Source: Amycolatopsis sp. GM8 (GTDB lineage: Bacteria; Actinomycetota; Actinomycetes; Mycobacteriales; Pseudonocardiaceae). From it: a stretch of DNA of 64,000 nucleotides. A model generated the notes under the pieces. The model was not told the DNA's origin, searched no databases, and saw nothing but the letters and a program-made list of their open reading frames with translations. The translations under genes were made by a program, and so were the position numbers. Below, piece by piece: positions 52,722 through 62,414 of this stretch (within the stretch, counting starts at the first letter, position 1; each line of letters begins with the position of its first letter). Where the stretch lies: positions 62,001 to 126,000 of the forward strand of contig NZ_JAJKFK010000012.1 of NCBI RefSeq assembly GCF_021653975.1, read 5' to 3'.

Positions 52722-53522
52722 TCAGTCGTCCGGGTAGTCCAGCTGCCGCAGGTCCGGCGGGATCAGCGTGGTGCTCTTCATCAGGTGCCGGATCAGGTTG
52801 TCGTTGAGGGCATTGCCCACCGGTTCGCCGACCTCGTCCCGGGTGAGGCCGGCGACGCCGTCCTTGGACAGCCGGGCGCGGACGTCCACAATGGAGTGCT
52901 CGACCTTCTTCGCGCTCCAACCGGATCCCGGCTGCAGGTCGGCCAGATGCTCGGCGGTCTGCTTCCACGTCAACGGTTGCGGGTACGCCTCGTGCCGGAG
53001 ATAGCGCTGCCCCAGCACGATCAGCGCCAGCCGCTCCGTTTCGGTCAGATGCCAGGTCCGCGGGGGCGCGGTGGGGTCGTTGTGCCGCGGCGCGGGGCGC
53101 TCGTGGTCCGGTCCGGTGACGAAGAGCTCCAACAGATGCTCGCGCTCGCCCGAACCCGGCACGAACAGCGGCGTGTATCCCTCGGCGAGCGGGACCGGTT
53201 CGTCCTGCGGGAACAGCAACCGCGACCCCGGCAGCCTGACGGGCAGCCGTCCCATACTGGCGACCCACCAACGGTTCTCGCGGTGCCGCAGTTCGCCGTG
53301 GCAGCGGCTGACACCACGGTCGTTCTCGCCGACGCACACGTGCACTTCCGGCCGGTTCCGTCCGAAAAGGATGGTCCGGCCGTCGCGCGGGCCGAAGGTG
53401 ATGCCGCCGATCACGCTCAGCGCGTAGATCGTGCCGGGGGCCGACGCCGGGACGCCGAGAGCCAGGCTCTCGTGCCCGGCGGACAGGTGTTCACCGCCGG
53501 CCGGCGGCACTCGCTTGTTCAT
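52722..53522 (-). CDS. FHA-domain protein with HTH-like C-terminus
   Basis: The 266-aa protein has an FHA-like fold at ~40–115 (TILFGRNRPEVHVCVGENDRGVSRCHGELRH: phosphothreonine-binding Arg/Ser/His pattern; then WWVASMGRLPV). A C-terminal helical region (WHLTETERLALIVLGQRYLRH, WKQTAEHLADL) resembles an HTH domain. It lies 58 bp downstream of the Ser/Thr kinase on the same strand and is a likely phosphorylation target or reader. Confidence 0.8.
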   Translation of the reverse strand: MNKRVPPAGGEHLSAGHESLALGVPASAPGTIYALSVIGGITFGPRDGRTILFGRNRPEVHVCVGENDRGVSRCHGELRHRENRWWVASMGRLPVRLPGSRLLFPQDEPVPLAEGYTPLFVPGSGEREHLLELFVTGPDHERPAPRHNDPTAPPRTWHLTETERLALIVLGQRYLRHEAYPQPLTWKQTAEHLADLQPGSGWSAKKVEHSIVDVRARLSKDGVAGLTRDEVGEPVGNALNDNLIRHLMKSTTLIPPDLRQLDYPDD

Positions 53523-53580
53523 GATGGTCTCCAGATCGTCCTCACCAGCATGAACGGCCGGCGCGGGACCGGTCCCGGGA

Positions 53581-55386
53581 TCACGTGGCCGGCAGCTTCG
53601 CGGCCGCCGGTTCGGCGAGAGAGGTCGCCAGGCCGCAGAGCTGGTCGAGGGGCTGGGAACCGGTGAGCACCACCAGCAGGAGCTCGACTTTGGCCGAGGT
53701 ATCGGCACTGCTGAAGCGCCGGTACACGACCTCCACCTGGCACGCGTGGTCGTCGGGGAGCCGCTCGACGAACGCCTGCCGCCCCGCGATCCGGGTCGGC
53801 TGCCCGTCGTCCGCGGTCGGCGGCTGGTTGCGGTCGAAGCGGACCAGCAGGTTGGCCTGGCTGGTGGTGCTGTGCCAGCGGCACGACCAGTCCCCGAACC
53901 CGATTTCCGGGTCCACGGCGTCGACACCGGGAAAACGCGAGAGCGCGTCGGCGTCGAGCAGCGCGCAGGCATCCGCCTTGATCAAGGACGCGGGATCCGC
54001 CGGGACGCGCCGCGGGATCTCACCGCGAGAGAGCACCGTGACGGCGGTATCCGTTGCGGTGTCTGCCATCGCACACAGATCCGCCGGGCCGTCCCCGTTC
54101 TGCTGGGCGGTGATCGCGACCTGGTTGCCGTCCCCGAGCAGCAGGGTGCGGTCGCATTCTTCGCCGTCGAGCGGTTCGCGCACGACGCCGATCTGCCCGG
54201 TGGTCTGGACCGCACCGGCCGGGGGACCGTCCGGATCGGCCGTGTCCAGTTCCGTCTTGACGTCGACCTCGCTGCCGTTCGAGCGCACGATGACGTCGCA
54301 GCGGTCGAAGTTGCCGTACTCGGCGTCCCGCTCGGCCTCGCCGAACCGTGCCAGCGCGGACGCGTCGCTCAACGCGCACGGATCGGCCGTGCGCGGATCT
54401 CCGAGCAGCGACACCGCCGCGCGGCTGGTCACCGGAGCGGGCAGCGGAGTCGCAGTGCCGCCGGAACCGGAGGCCGGGCTGAACACGAGCCACGCCACCG
54501 CCGCCACCACAACGACCACGGCGCCCGTCACCAGCGCCACGTCCCGCCACCGCCGGGGCCTGCGGACAACCGCGCCATCCGCCACTTTTTCCAGCAGGAG
54601 CCGGGCTTCGGCCGCCGTGGGCCGTTTCGCCGGGTTCACGTCCATCAGCCGGGACAGCACGGGCGCCAGCGGCGAGCCGGGGTCGGGCGCGGCCACGTCG
54701 GCGGCGATCGTGCGCCGCCAGACCGCGCCCTGATTGTCGGTGGGGCCGAACGGCGAGACGCCCTCCGCGACCGCGTACAAGGTGGCGCCGAGGGAGAACA
54801 TGTCGGCGGCCGGGGTCGGATCGTGTCCCTTCGCGACCTCGGGCGCGATGTAGCCGGGGGTGCCGGCGATCAAGGCGCTGTCGGTGACGGTCACGTCCCC
54901 GTGCATGACCCGGGAAATACCGAAATCGCTCAGCTTGACCCGGTTATCGGCGGTGACGAGGACGTTCGCGGGCTTGATGTCGCGGTGCACCACGCCTTGC
55001 TCGTGCACCGCCTGCAGTGCATACGCCAGTTGAGCGCCGTACCGCGCGACGCGCTCCGGCGGCAGCTTTCCGTGGCGGGCGAGGTTCGGCGCCGGCGCAT
55101 ACTCCATGACCAGCCACCACTGGCCGTTCTCGGACGTCGTGTCGAACACCGTGACGACGTTCGGGTGGCTCAGCTTCGCCAGGATCGTGGCCTCGCGGCG
55201 TAACTGCCGCACCCGGTCGGCGCCGCCGGTCTCCGGCGAAAGAGCGTGCTTGAGCGCCACCGTCCGGTCGAGCACGTGATCGTGGGCGCGCCACACCACG
55301 CCGTTGCCGCCGGCATCGATCTCCTCGTCCAGCCGGTAACGGCCGCCAACCAACTGCCCGGGGCGCACCGAACCACTGTAGGCCAT
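53581..55386 (-). CDS. Membrane Ser/Thr protein kinase with DUF3558-like extracellular modules
   Basis: The 601-aa protein has a kinase domain at ~10–270 with AGGNGVVWRA, VALK (K46), HRDIKPAN (D136), DFG (154–156) and TPGYIAPE. One membrane helix lies at ~283–302. The outside half lacks PASTA repeats. Instead it has two similar Cys-containing modules (PCALSDASALARFGEAE and ADACALLDADALSRFPG) resembling DUF3558. It lies between the transglutaminase and FHA genes, so signalling from the envelope to the FHA protein is likely. Confidence 0.92.
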   Translation of the reverse strand: MAYSGSVRPGQLVGGRYRLDEEIDAGGNGVVWRAHDHVLDRTVALKHALSPETGGADRVRQLRREATILAKLSHPNVVTVFDTTSENGQWWLVMEYAPAPNLARHGKLPPERVARYGAQLAYALQAVHEQGVVHRDIKPANVLVTADNRVKLSDFGISRVMHGDVTVTDSALIAGTPGYIAPEVAKGHDPTPAADMFSLGATLYAVAEGVSPFGPTDNQGAVWRRTIAADVAAPDPGSPLAPVLSRLMDVNPAKRPTAAEARLLLEKVADGAVVRRPRRWRDVALVTGAVVVVVAAVAWLVFSPASGSGGTATPLPAPVTSRAAVSLLGDPRTADPCALSDASALARFGEAERDAEYGNFDRCDVIVRSNGSEVDVKTELDTADPDGPPAGAVQTTGQIGVVREPLDGEECDRTLLLGDGNQVAITAQQNGDGPADLCAMADTATDTAVTVLSRGEIPRRVPADPASLIKADACALLDADALSRFPGVDAVDPEIGFGDWSCRWHSTTSQANLLVRFDRNQPPTADDGQPTRIAGRQAFVERLPDDHACQVEVVYRRFSSADTSAKVELLLVVLTGSQPLDQLCGLATSLAEPAAAKLPAT

Positions 55387-55418
55387 CCGGCCCAGTCACC
55401 GGGACCGGTCCCGGACGA

Positions 55419-57536
55419 TCACCCACCGCTCAGGGCATACGCCGCCTTCGAATCCACAATGGACAGCGAGCGCGGATCGAACACCGCCCGGACACGGGCG
55501 AACAGCGAACGCCGCCCGAGGCCGCGGCGAACCGCGCGGACCGCCGCCCACGCCTCGCGCACGGTGTCGTCGCCGACATCGATGCCGGACCACAGCGCGA
55601 GATCCACCAGACGTGCCAACGACATCAGACTGTCTACAACGGACTGTTCGGACACGGCACCGGCGAAATCGCGAACCGTCATCCCACGTGTAAGCGGCAA
55701 ACCGTGTTCGCGCAACAGATCCCGCGCCTCGGCCGCGGCCGCCGCCACGCCGTGCGCACCCGCCCGCCGCCGGCGCCGCCACGTGCGGATCGTCTTCAGC
55801 AGCGGGATCGCCAGCCCGGTCAGTACGATCAGCGCCAGCAGCGCGAAGACGATCGGCAGCACCGGTATCCGGATCCCGGTGCCGGGACCGGATTGATCGT
55901 CGGCGCCGGCCGGCAGCGGTGGATCCTTGATGTCCTGCGGTGCCGGGAGATCGGCCCGCGCCTGCGCGGTGATCCGGGCCAGACCGGGCGCGCCGGCACC
56001 GGAATCGCTCGCGGTGCCGGTCGGGTCGAGCGGCACCCAGCCGATCCCGGCCACCGCGACCTCCGGCCAGGCAAGGACATCCCCGCCACGCACCACGACC
56101 TGACCCGTCGCCTGCGGCGGGTGGAAACCGACCGCGATCCGGGCCGGGATTCCGGCGATCTTCGCAAGGGCCACATAGGCGGCGGCGAACTGCTCGCTGG
56201 TGCCACGCTTGGTGCTCAACAGAAACTGGCTCAGCTGCGGCCAGGCGTGCCCGGTGGGCAGGTCCGCGCCGACCGCGACGTGGTAGTTCTGGCTGAGGTA
56301 ACGCTCCAGCACGAGCGCGGTCTGGAACGACGGACGCATCCCGGCCGTGGCCGTCCTGGCGAGTTCGCTGATCCCGGGCGGGATCACGCCGAGAGCGTCC
56401 GGGCGCACAGCGCTCTGGTCGAGCGCGGCGCTCGCGAGCGCCGCGGGGTCGACCTGAGGCTCACGCCAGGTCAGCTCGTAGTTCAGGACGCCGGCGCGGT
56501 CGGGGTCGAGCAGCATGCCCGAGGCCGGGTCGACCAACGGGTCGGCACCGGTGACCGAGGCGGGCATGGCCTGGCTGGGCAGCCACGGTTCGTCGCCGGC
56601 CGGGATGGTGACCTGCGCGGAATGCGGCGTCGTCGGCACGGCGGCCGAGGGCGCGAGATCGGCGCCGAGCCGCTGGTACCGATCGCCGGTGGACCAGGTG
56701 ACGCCGTCGAAGTCGTCGAGCACGACCAGCCTCCAGCGGTCCACCGGGTCGGCGCTGGTGTAGCTGAAGACCGGCGCGTCCGGTTGCTTCAGGCGGGCGG
56801 CCACCTCGTCGAGCGGGTTGATCGCCGGAGCCGCCGGGGCCGGCGCCGGGTGGTTCTGGTGTAGCGAATACGCCGGTTGCCTGCCCTGGTCGACACCGGT
56901 GACGACGACCGCCGCGACGACGGCCAGCACCACCGCCGGTATCACCAGCACAGCTCGCCGCCGCGCCGAATCCCCGCCAGGCCTCGAAGCGAGGAACACG
57001 CCGCCGGACAGCGCCGTGTAGCCCAGCGCGACCACGGTCGCCGCTGGTCCAGACCATGGTGTGAAGACCTGGGTCAGCCCCAGAATTCCCAGGCTGGGCA
57101 GCAAAGCGACGGCCGGCCAGCGCAGCAGCTCGATGCTCAGCACGGCGGCGGCGAGCACGGCCAGCGGTACGAACAGCAGCAGTTCGGGCGCGGGCCGGAC
57201 CGGCCAGGTCGACTGCAAGGTCAGCTGCCACGACTCGGTCACGCCCGAGACGAGCCCGCGCACGGTCGCCGACGTCGGCAGACCCGCGAGCGTGGTTCTG
57301 CACAGCGTGACTTCGGTCAGTCCCATCAGCCCGGCCACCAGGGCGAGCACCGGCCGCCACGAACGCAGCGACGGAAACCGTTGGCACAGCTCGAAAGCCG
57401 CGTAGCAGGCCACTACAACGACGGCGATGGGCGCCGCGAGTGGCCACAGGCCGAAGATCGGCGCGAACAGCAGACCGGACAGCGCCGTGGCCAGGAGCAC
57501 GCACGCGGCGATGATCCGAGATGTCTGGGCGGTCAC
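55419..57536 (-). CDS. TgpA-like membrane transglutaminase-fold protein
   Basis: The 705-aa product from GTG 57536 overlaps the DUF58 stop (GTGA). About six N-terminal membrane helices (residues ~10–200) and an extracytoplasmic domain with a transglutaminase-like core precede a late helix (IVFALLALIVLTGLAIPLL) and a cytoplasmic DUF4129-like tail. In the core, KRGTSEQFAAAYVALAKIAGIPARIAVGF has Ser where the catalytic Cys is expected (…GTSEQFA vs GxCxxFA). The usual His region follows in GGDVLAWPEVAVAGIGW (AWPEV in place of AHAWAEV). Catalysis is therefore doubtful. Confidence 0.85.
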   Translation of the reverse strand: MTAQTSRIIAACVLLATALSGLLFAPIFGLWPLAAPIAVVVVACYAAFELCQRFPSLRSWRPVLALVAGLMGLTEVTLCRTTLAGLPTSATVRGLVSGVTESWQLTLQSTWPVRPAPELLLFVPLAVLAAAVLSIELLRWPAVALLPSLGILGLTQVFTPWSGPAATVVALGYTALSGGVFLASRPGGDSARRRAVLVIPAVVLAVVAAVVVTGVDQGRQPAYSLHQNHPAPAPAAPAINPLDEVAARLKQPDAPVFSYTSADPVDRWRLVVLDDFDGVTWSTGDRYQRLGADLAPSAAVPTTPHSAQVTIPAGDEPWLPSQAMPASVTGADPLVDPASGMLLDPDRAGVLNYELTWREPQVDPAALASAALDQSAVRPDALGVIPPGISELARTATAGMRPSFQTALVLERYLSQNYHVAVGADLPTGHAWPQLSQFLLSTKRGTSEQFAAAYVALAKIAGIPARIAVGFHPPQATGQVVVRGGDVLAWPEVAVAGIGWVPLDPTGTASDSGAGAPGLARITAQARADLPAPQDIKDPPLPAGADDQSGPGTGIRIPVLPIVFALLALIVLTGLAIPLLKTIRTWRRRRRAGAHGVAAAAAEARDLLREHGLPLTRGMTVRDFAGAVSEQSVVDSLMSLARLVDLALWSGIDVGDDTVREAWAAVRAVRRGLGRRSLFARVRAVFDPRSLSIVDSKAAYALSGG

Positions 57537-58654
57537 GAGGCGATCACCGCGTTCCATTTGCGTGCGGCATCCTTGGCGTCAATAGCATCGAGCACTCGGG
57601 CGCCGGGTATCGATGGCGCCTGCGCGCCGACGACGATCACGACGAGATCCGCGTAATGCGGACGGATGGCCGCGAGATCGGCTTGCGCCAAGGCGGTGGA
57701 CACCACCACAAGCGTGCCGCCGCCGGCGCGGGACAACGCGCCGGGCACGAGGGGCAGTCCCGGATCCGCCGCCTGGTCCAGCACGCACAGCTCGTCGAGC
57801 AGCTGCCGGACCGCGGCCGTCCCGCCGGCGGTGGCGACGTCGACGCCGCACGACGTGACGAGCCGGCACCGGTGATCGGCCCCGGCCGCCGACACGACAA
57901 GGGAGGCGGTGAGGTCCACGGCCTCTTCGAACACCGGACCCGCGGTGCGCCGGTTGTCCAGTAGCGCGGTGAATCGCGGTTGGTCGGGATCGGCGTAGTC
58001 GCGGACCATCAGCCGCCCGGTCCGCGCGGTCGCCTTCCAGTGCAGGTGCCGCACCTCGTCACCGACGACGTACTCGCGCACCTCCCGCACGTCGAGCGAA
58101 CCGCGCAGCGCGGACTCGGTGGCCTCGCCTTCGTGGTGGTGGCGCGGGAAACCGCCGGCGATCGCGGTCATCGGATAGACGCGCGGGTGCACCCACATCG
58201 TCGTAGTGTCCCCTGTGGACAGTCGGCTGCCGGCGAGGCCGAAGGCGTCCGCGCGGTCCAGGGTCAGCGGTCCGACCTGGTGCCGGCCGCGGGTCGTGGT
58301 CGGAAGTTCGTAGTGGTAAACGGCTTCCGCGCCCGGCGCGAGCGGTCGTACCGCCACGGCGTGGAAACCGACGCCCACCCGATCGCCCGCGGTGAACCCG
58401 GACTGCCTGCGGGCGCCGGGATTGTGCACCCGCAGCCGGGCGAAGGCGGGACGTCCCCGCTGTACCCGGTCGGGGTATACCTCCCGGGCCACCGCGATCC
58501 GCGTCCGCCGCCTGGTGACGAGCACGGCGGCCAGCACCGCACCGGCCGAAACCCCTGCCAGGGCAAGGAAAACCGGATACCCCAACCATTGGCCGAGGCC
58601 GAACAGGGCGGCCGCGGCCACGAGCACGGCGCCCCCGCGCCGGGTGAGCCGCAT
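57533..58654 (-). CDS. DUF58 protein
   Basis: The 373-aa product has two N-terminal hydrophobic helices (VLVAAAALFGLGQWLGYPVFLALAG), then the DUF58 core with VREYVVGDEVRHLHWKATARTGRLMVRDYADPDQ and a vWA-like C-terminal fold with altered metal site. DUF58 proteins are encoded with MoxR ATPases and TgpA-like proteins in envelope-related operons. It starts 3 nt after the moxR stop. Confidence 0.92.
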   Translation of the reverse strand: MRLTRRGGAVLVAAAALFGLGQWLGYPVFLALAGVSAGAVLAAVLVTRRRTRIAVAREVYPDRVQRGRPAFARLRVHNPGARRQSGFTAGDRVGVGFHAVAVRPLAPGAEAVYHYELPTTTRGRHQVGPLTLDRADAFGLAGSRLSTGDTTTMWVHPRVYPMTAIAGGFPRHHHEGEATESALRGSLDVREVREYVVGDEVRHLHWKATARTGRLMVRDYADPDQPRFTALLDNRRTAGPVFEEAVDLTASLVVSAAGADHRCRLVTSCGVDVATAGGTAAVRQLLDELCVLDQAADPGLPLVPGALSRAGGGTLVVVSTALAQADLAAIRPHYADLVVIVVGAQAPSIPGARVLDAIDAKDAARKWNAVIAS

Positions 58655-58657
58655 CGG

Positions 58658-59617
<960 letters not shown>

Positions 59618-59619
59618 CC

Positions 59620-61770
59620 TCAACTCCATGTGATCTTGTTCGAAGTGGCCCCACCGACGGTGACCCACACCTGCTGGCCGGGAACGTCGTAGTCGCCGGT
59701 GTTGTGTGTCGCGTTGCCGCTGGAGTCCGTCTTCGCCGACTCCGTCCAAACGTTGTTGTTGCTGTTGGAGTGCAACGTGATCTTGTACGTCGTGTTCGGG
59801 CTGAAGCCCGTCATCGTCACGTTCACCGCGTAGCAGTTCGGCGGGTCGCAGTTGCCGGTCGACATCGGCGCACCCTTGGCGATCGTCACCTTCGGCGTCG
59901 GCTGTGTGTCCTGGACGGTCTTCGACGCGGGCTGGCCGGTGAGAGTCTTCCCGTCCGGCGTCCTGGTCACCGCGCGCACGGTGTAGGTGACCACCTGGTC
60001 CGCCCGCATCTGCGCGTACGTGACCTGGGTCCCGGTCACCTGGCGGTCGGCCTGGCCGGTGGCGCTGACCAGGTAGTGCACCAGCGTGCCGCCGTTCAGC
60101 GCGGGCTGCTTCCAGCTCAGCGTGACGTCCCGGGTCGGCCTGTCGTTGACGTCGTAGCTCGCGCTCAGGGCGACCGGCGCGGCCGCCGGGGACGCCGTCG
60201 CCTGCGGTGTCACGGGGTTCGCGGACGCGCCGGGGCCGGTGCCCACGCGGTTGGTCGCCGTCACCGTGAAGACGTACCGCGTTCCGTTCGCCAGGCCGGT
60301 GATCTTCGCACTCCGGGCACCGCCGCCGACCGTGGTCGACCCGCCCGTCCAAGACACCCGGTAGGAGGTGATCGGCGAGCGGTTGTCCGCTGCCGCACCC
60401 CAGGTGACCGTCGCCGAGCCGTCGCCCGCCGACGCGGACACCGAGGACGGGGCACCCGGCGGGCTGGCCGGTACCGCCGGCGGCGGCTTCTGCTGCGTGG
60501 GAGGCCGCGACGGCTGTGCGGGGGGCCGCGACGGCTGGTGGCCGGGCTCGGGTCGCTCGCCCTGCGGCTGGTTGACCACGGGACCCACGTTGGGCTCGTC
60601 GTGCGTCTGCGGCGCGGGTGCGTTCCCGGACTGCTTGCCGGTGACCGGCACGTCCTGCACCTTGCCGTCCTTGGCGACGATGAGCACATGCGTGCCGGCG
60701 GCGTCTTCGACGTATGCCCGGGAATCCTCGCCGCGGGACAGCCGTGGCGCGCCCGCGTCGTGCGGCAGGGGCTTCGTGTCCTTCGGCGAACCGTCCACAC
60801 CGAACGTCAGCAGGTTTCCGCTCGTACGGTCGACCACGGCGACCGCGGAACCCGTCGACACCGGACCGTCGTAGTCACCGTTGGGCAGTGCCACCGTGAC
60901 CGGCTTCGCGGGCGGGTTGGCCGTGTCGGCCAGGATCAGCCGGTGCGCGGCCGGGTCCAGGATCGCCACCCGGCCGGCCACATCGTTGGCCGCCGGTCGT
61001 GCAGCCGCGGACACCGGTACGCCGAGCGAGACACCCGCGCCGAGCCGGTCGCCGTCGACGGGCTGCACCGTGCCGGCGGTCAGGTCCACCAGGGCGGGCC
61101 GGTCGCCGATCACGGTCAGCGCGCCCGCGTGGTCACGCGGCGAGGCGACCGGGCAGGAGGTGATCCGGTCGGCGCCCTTGGGCAACTGGCAGAGCAGACC
61201 GGTGCCGGTGCGGTAGAGCCAAACCGCGCCTTCCGGCGTCGCCACCGGGTCACCGACCGGGCCGCCGGCGGACAACGTCGCCGACGGATCACCGAGCCGC
61301 ACCACCTTGCCCGCGTTGCGATACACGAGGTACGGACCACCGGTGACCTCGAGTCCCACCGGGATCTCGTTCGCCGGCGGGGTGGTCGTCGATTCCACCG
61401 ACAATGTGGACTTCCCGAACTCGGTGATCCGCGAGCTGCCGACGACGTAGCCACTGGTCTCGCCCTGCACCACCTGACTGCCGGGATCGGCCGGAACCGG
61501 TACCTGCGCGTCGATGTTGGCGGTCGCACCGTCCACATGGAACGCCGCGTTGAGCACGGAGTTGTAGACCCAGTGGCCGGAAAGCGCGAACGGCGTGCCC
61601 AGCAACGGTTGCGCGGCCCCGGTCAGCGCGGCGACCAGCGCCACGACACAGAGCACCAGCACGAACGCGAACGGGCCACGGGTGCGCCAGCCGCGGGGCT
61701 TCCTTTTGGCGGTCTCGTCGGAAGTCGCGACCAGACGCCGGCCGGTGGCACGCGAGGTCTCGTCTGTCAC
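59620..61770 (-). CDS. Fibronectin type III domain membrane protein
   Basis: The protein is 716 aa from GTG 61770 (a TTG 63 nt upstream is possible). It has a basic cytoplasmic start, one membrane helix (GPFAFVLVLCVVALVAALTG) and a large beta-rich region that looks like a propeller (repeated VV.LGDPSATLSAGGP, RVAILDPAAHRLILAD, VAVVDRTSGNLLTFG). A Pro-rich linker leads to two FN3 domains (PPGAPSSVSASAGDGSATVTWG; VALSASYDVNDRPTRDVTLSW) and a C-terminal beta domain. It is first in the FN3–MoxR–DUF58–TgpA–kinase–FHA operon and probably is its surface component. Confidence 0.82.
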   Translation of the reverse strand: MTDETSRATGRRLVATSDETAKRKPRGWRTRGPFAFVLVLCVVALVAALTGAAQPLLGTPFALSGHWVYNSVLNAAFHVDGATANIDAQVPVPADPGSQVVQGETSGYVVGSSRITEFGKSTLSVESTTTPPANEIPVGLEVTGGPYLVYRNAGKVVRLGDPSATLSAGGPVGDPVATPEGAVWLYRTGTGLLCQLPKGADRITSCPVASPRDHAGALTVIGDRPALVDLTAGTVQPVDGDRLGAGVSLGVPVSAAARPAANDVAGRVAILDPAAHRLILADTANPPAKPVTVALPNGDYDGPVSTGSAVAVVDRTSGNLLTFGVDGSPKDTKPLPHDAGAPRLSRGEDSRAYVEDAAGTHVLIVAKDGKVQDVPVTGKQSGNAPAPQTHDEPNVGPVVNQPQGERPEPGHQPSRPPAQPSRPPTQQKPPPAVPASPPGAPSSVSASAGDGSATVTWGAAADNRSPITSYRVSWTGGSTTVGGGARSAKITGLANGTRYVFTVTATNRVGTGPGASANPVTPQATASPAAAPVALSASYDVNDRPTRDVTLSWKQPALNGGTLVHYLVSATGQADRQVTGTQVTYAQMRADQVVTYTVRAVTRTPDGKTLTGQPASKTVQDTQPTPKVTIAKGAPMSTGNCDPPNCYAVNVTMTGFSPNTTYKITLHSNSNNNVWTESAKTDSSGNATHNTGDYDVPGQQVWVTVGGATSNKITWS

Positions 61771-61851
61771 AGCAAGGAGGCTAGCGAGATTCGCCGGGGA
61801 CCGGTCCCGGATTGGCCGCAAAGGGCCATCCAATAAGGACGGCCGATGGTG

Positions 61852-62172
61852 TCAGATCAAGCCGAGCTTGAGAATGAGCGCCCGGTCCAGCTCGACGAGT
61901 TCGGCGGCATCCAGCGAGCCCATGAACCGGCCGAGCCGCTCCGGCGCGACGCAAAAGATCTGGTCCGGGAGGATCCTTGCCTTCGTCCCGTCGATGTCGA
62001 TCTCCGGCCGGTAGATCGCGGCTCCCGCGCTGGCGGACGTCAGCGCGACCGTGATCGTGCTGCCGGCGAAACGGTCGGACTGGATGATCACCGCGTAACG
62101 CCGGCCTTGCTGCTCATTGCCGCGAGTGCCGGGGAGAGCCTTGATCTCGTAGATCGCCCCCCGGAAGATCAC
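61852..62172 (-). CDS. mazF: MazF/PemK-family mRNA interferase
   Basis: The 106-aa toxin starts IFRGAIYEIKALPGTRGNEQQGRRYAVIIQSD, with the conserved RG.iy and Q.G.R..vii blocks. TITVALTSASAG and ILPDQIFCVAPERLGRFMGSL follow. MazF enzymes cut mRNA at short motifs. It overlaps the antitoxin stop by 4 nt, antitoxin first. Confidence 0.92.
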   Translation of the reverse strand: MIFRGAIYEIKALPGTRGNEQQGRRYAVIIQSDRFAGSTITVALTSASAGAAIYRPEIDIDGTKARILPDQIFCVAPERLGRFMGSLDAAELVELDRALILKLGLI

Positions 62173-62390
62173 TCGGCAACACCCATGAACCGCTGGATCG
62201 CCAGCATCTCGGCCTGGTCGCCGGGATCGGCGTTGAGCCGCTCGGCGTCCTGCCGCGCCTGCTCGATCAGCGTTTCCCGATAGGTTCGAAGAATGGCATA
62301 ACGCACCGCCTCCGAGCGGCTGCCGTGCCGCTCGGTCAGGGCTTCGAGAGCGTGCTCCAGTGCTTCGTCAGTCCGCACGTTCAACGTCAT
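62169..62390 (-). CDS. Ribbon-helix-helix antitoxin
   Basis: The 73-aa protein has an N-terminal RHH/CopG-like strand-helix-helix (LNVRTDEALEHALEALTERHGSRSEAVRYAIL). A C-terminal helical tail (QDAERLNADPGDQAEMLAIQRFMG) would wrap the MazF toxin. It is translationally coupled to the toxin and presumably represses its own promoter in the 24-bp gap after the kinase gene or further upstream. Confidence 0.88.
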   Translation of the reverse strand: MTLNVRTDEALEHALEALTERHGSRSEAVRYAILRTYRETLIEQARQDAERLNADPGDQAEMLAIQRFMGVAE

Positions 62391-62414
62391 GAACCGAGTG
62401 TAACACGTCTCGTA

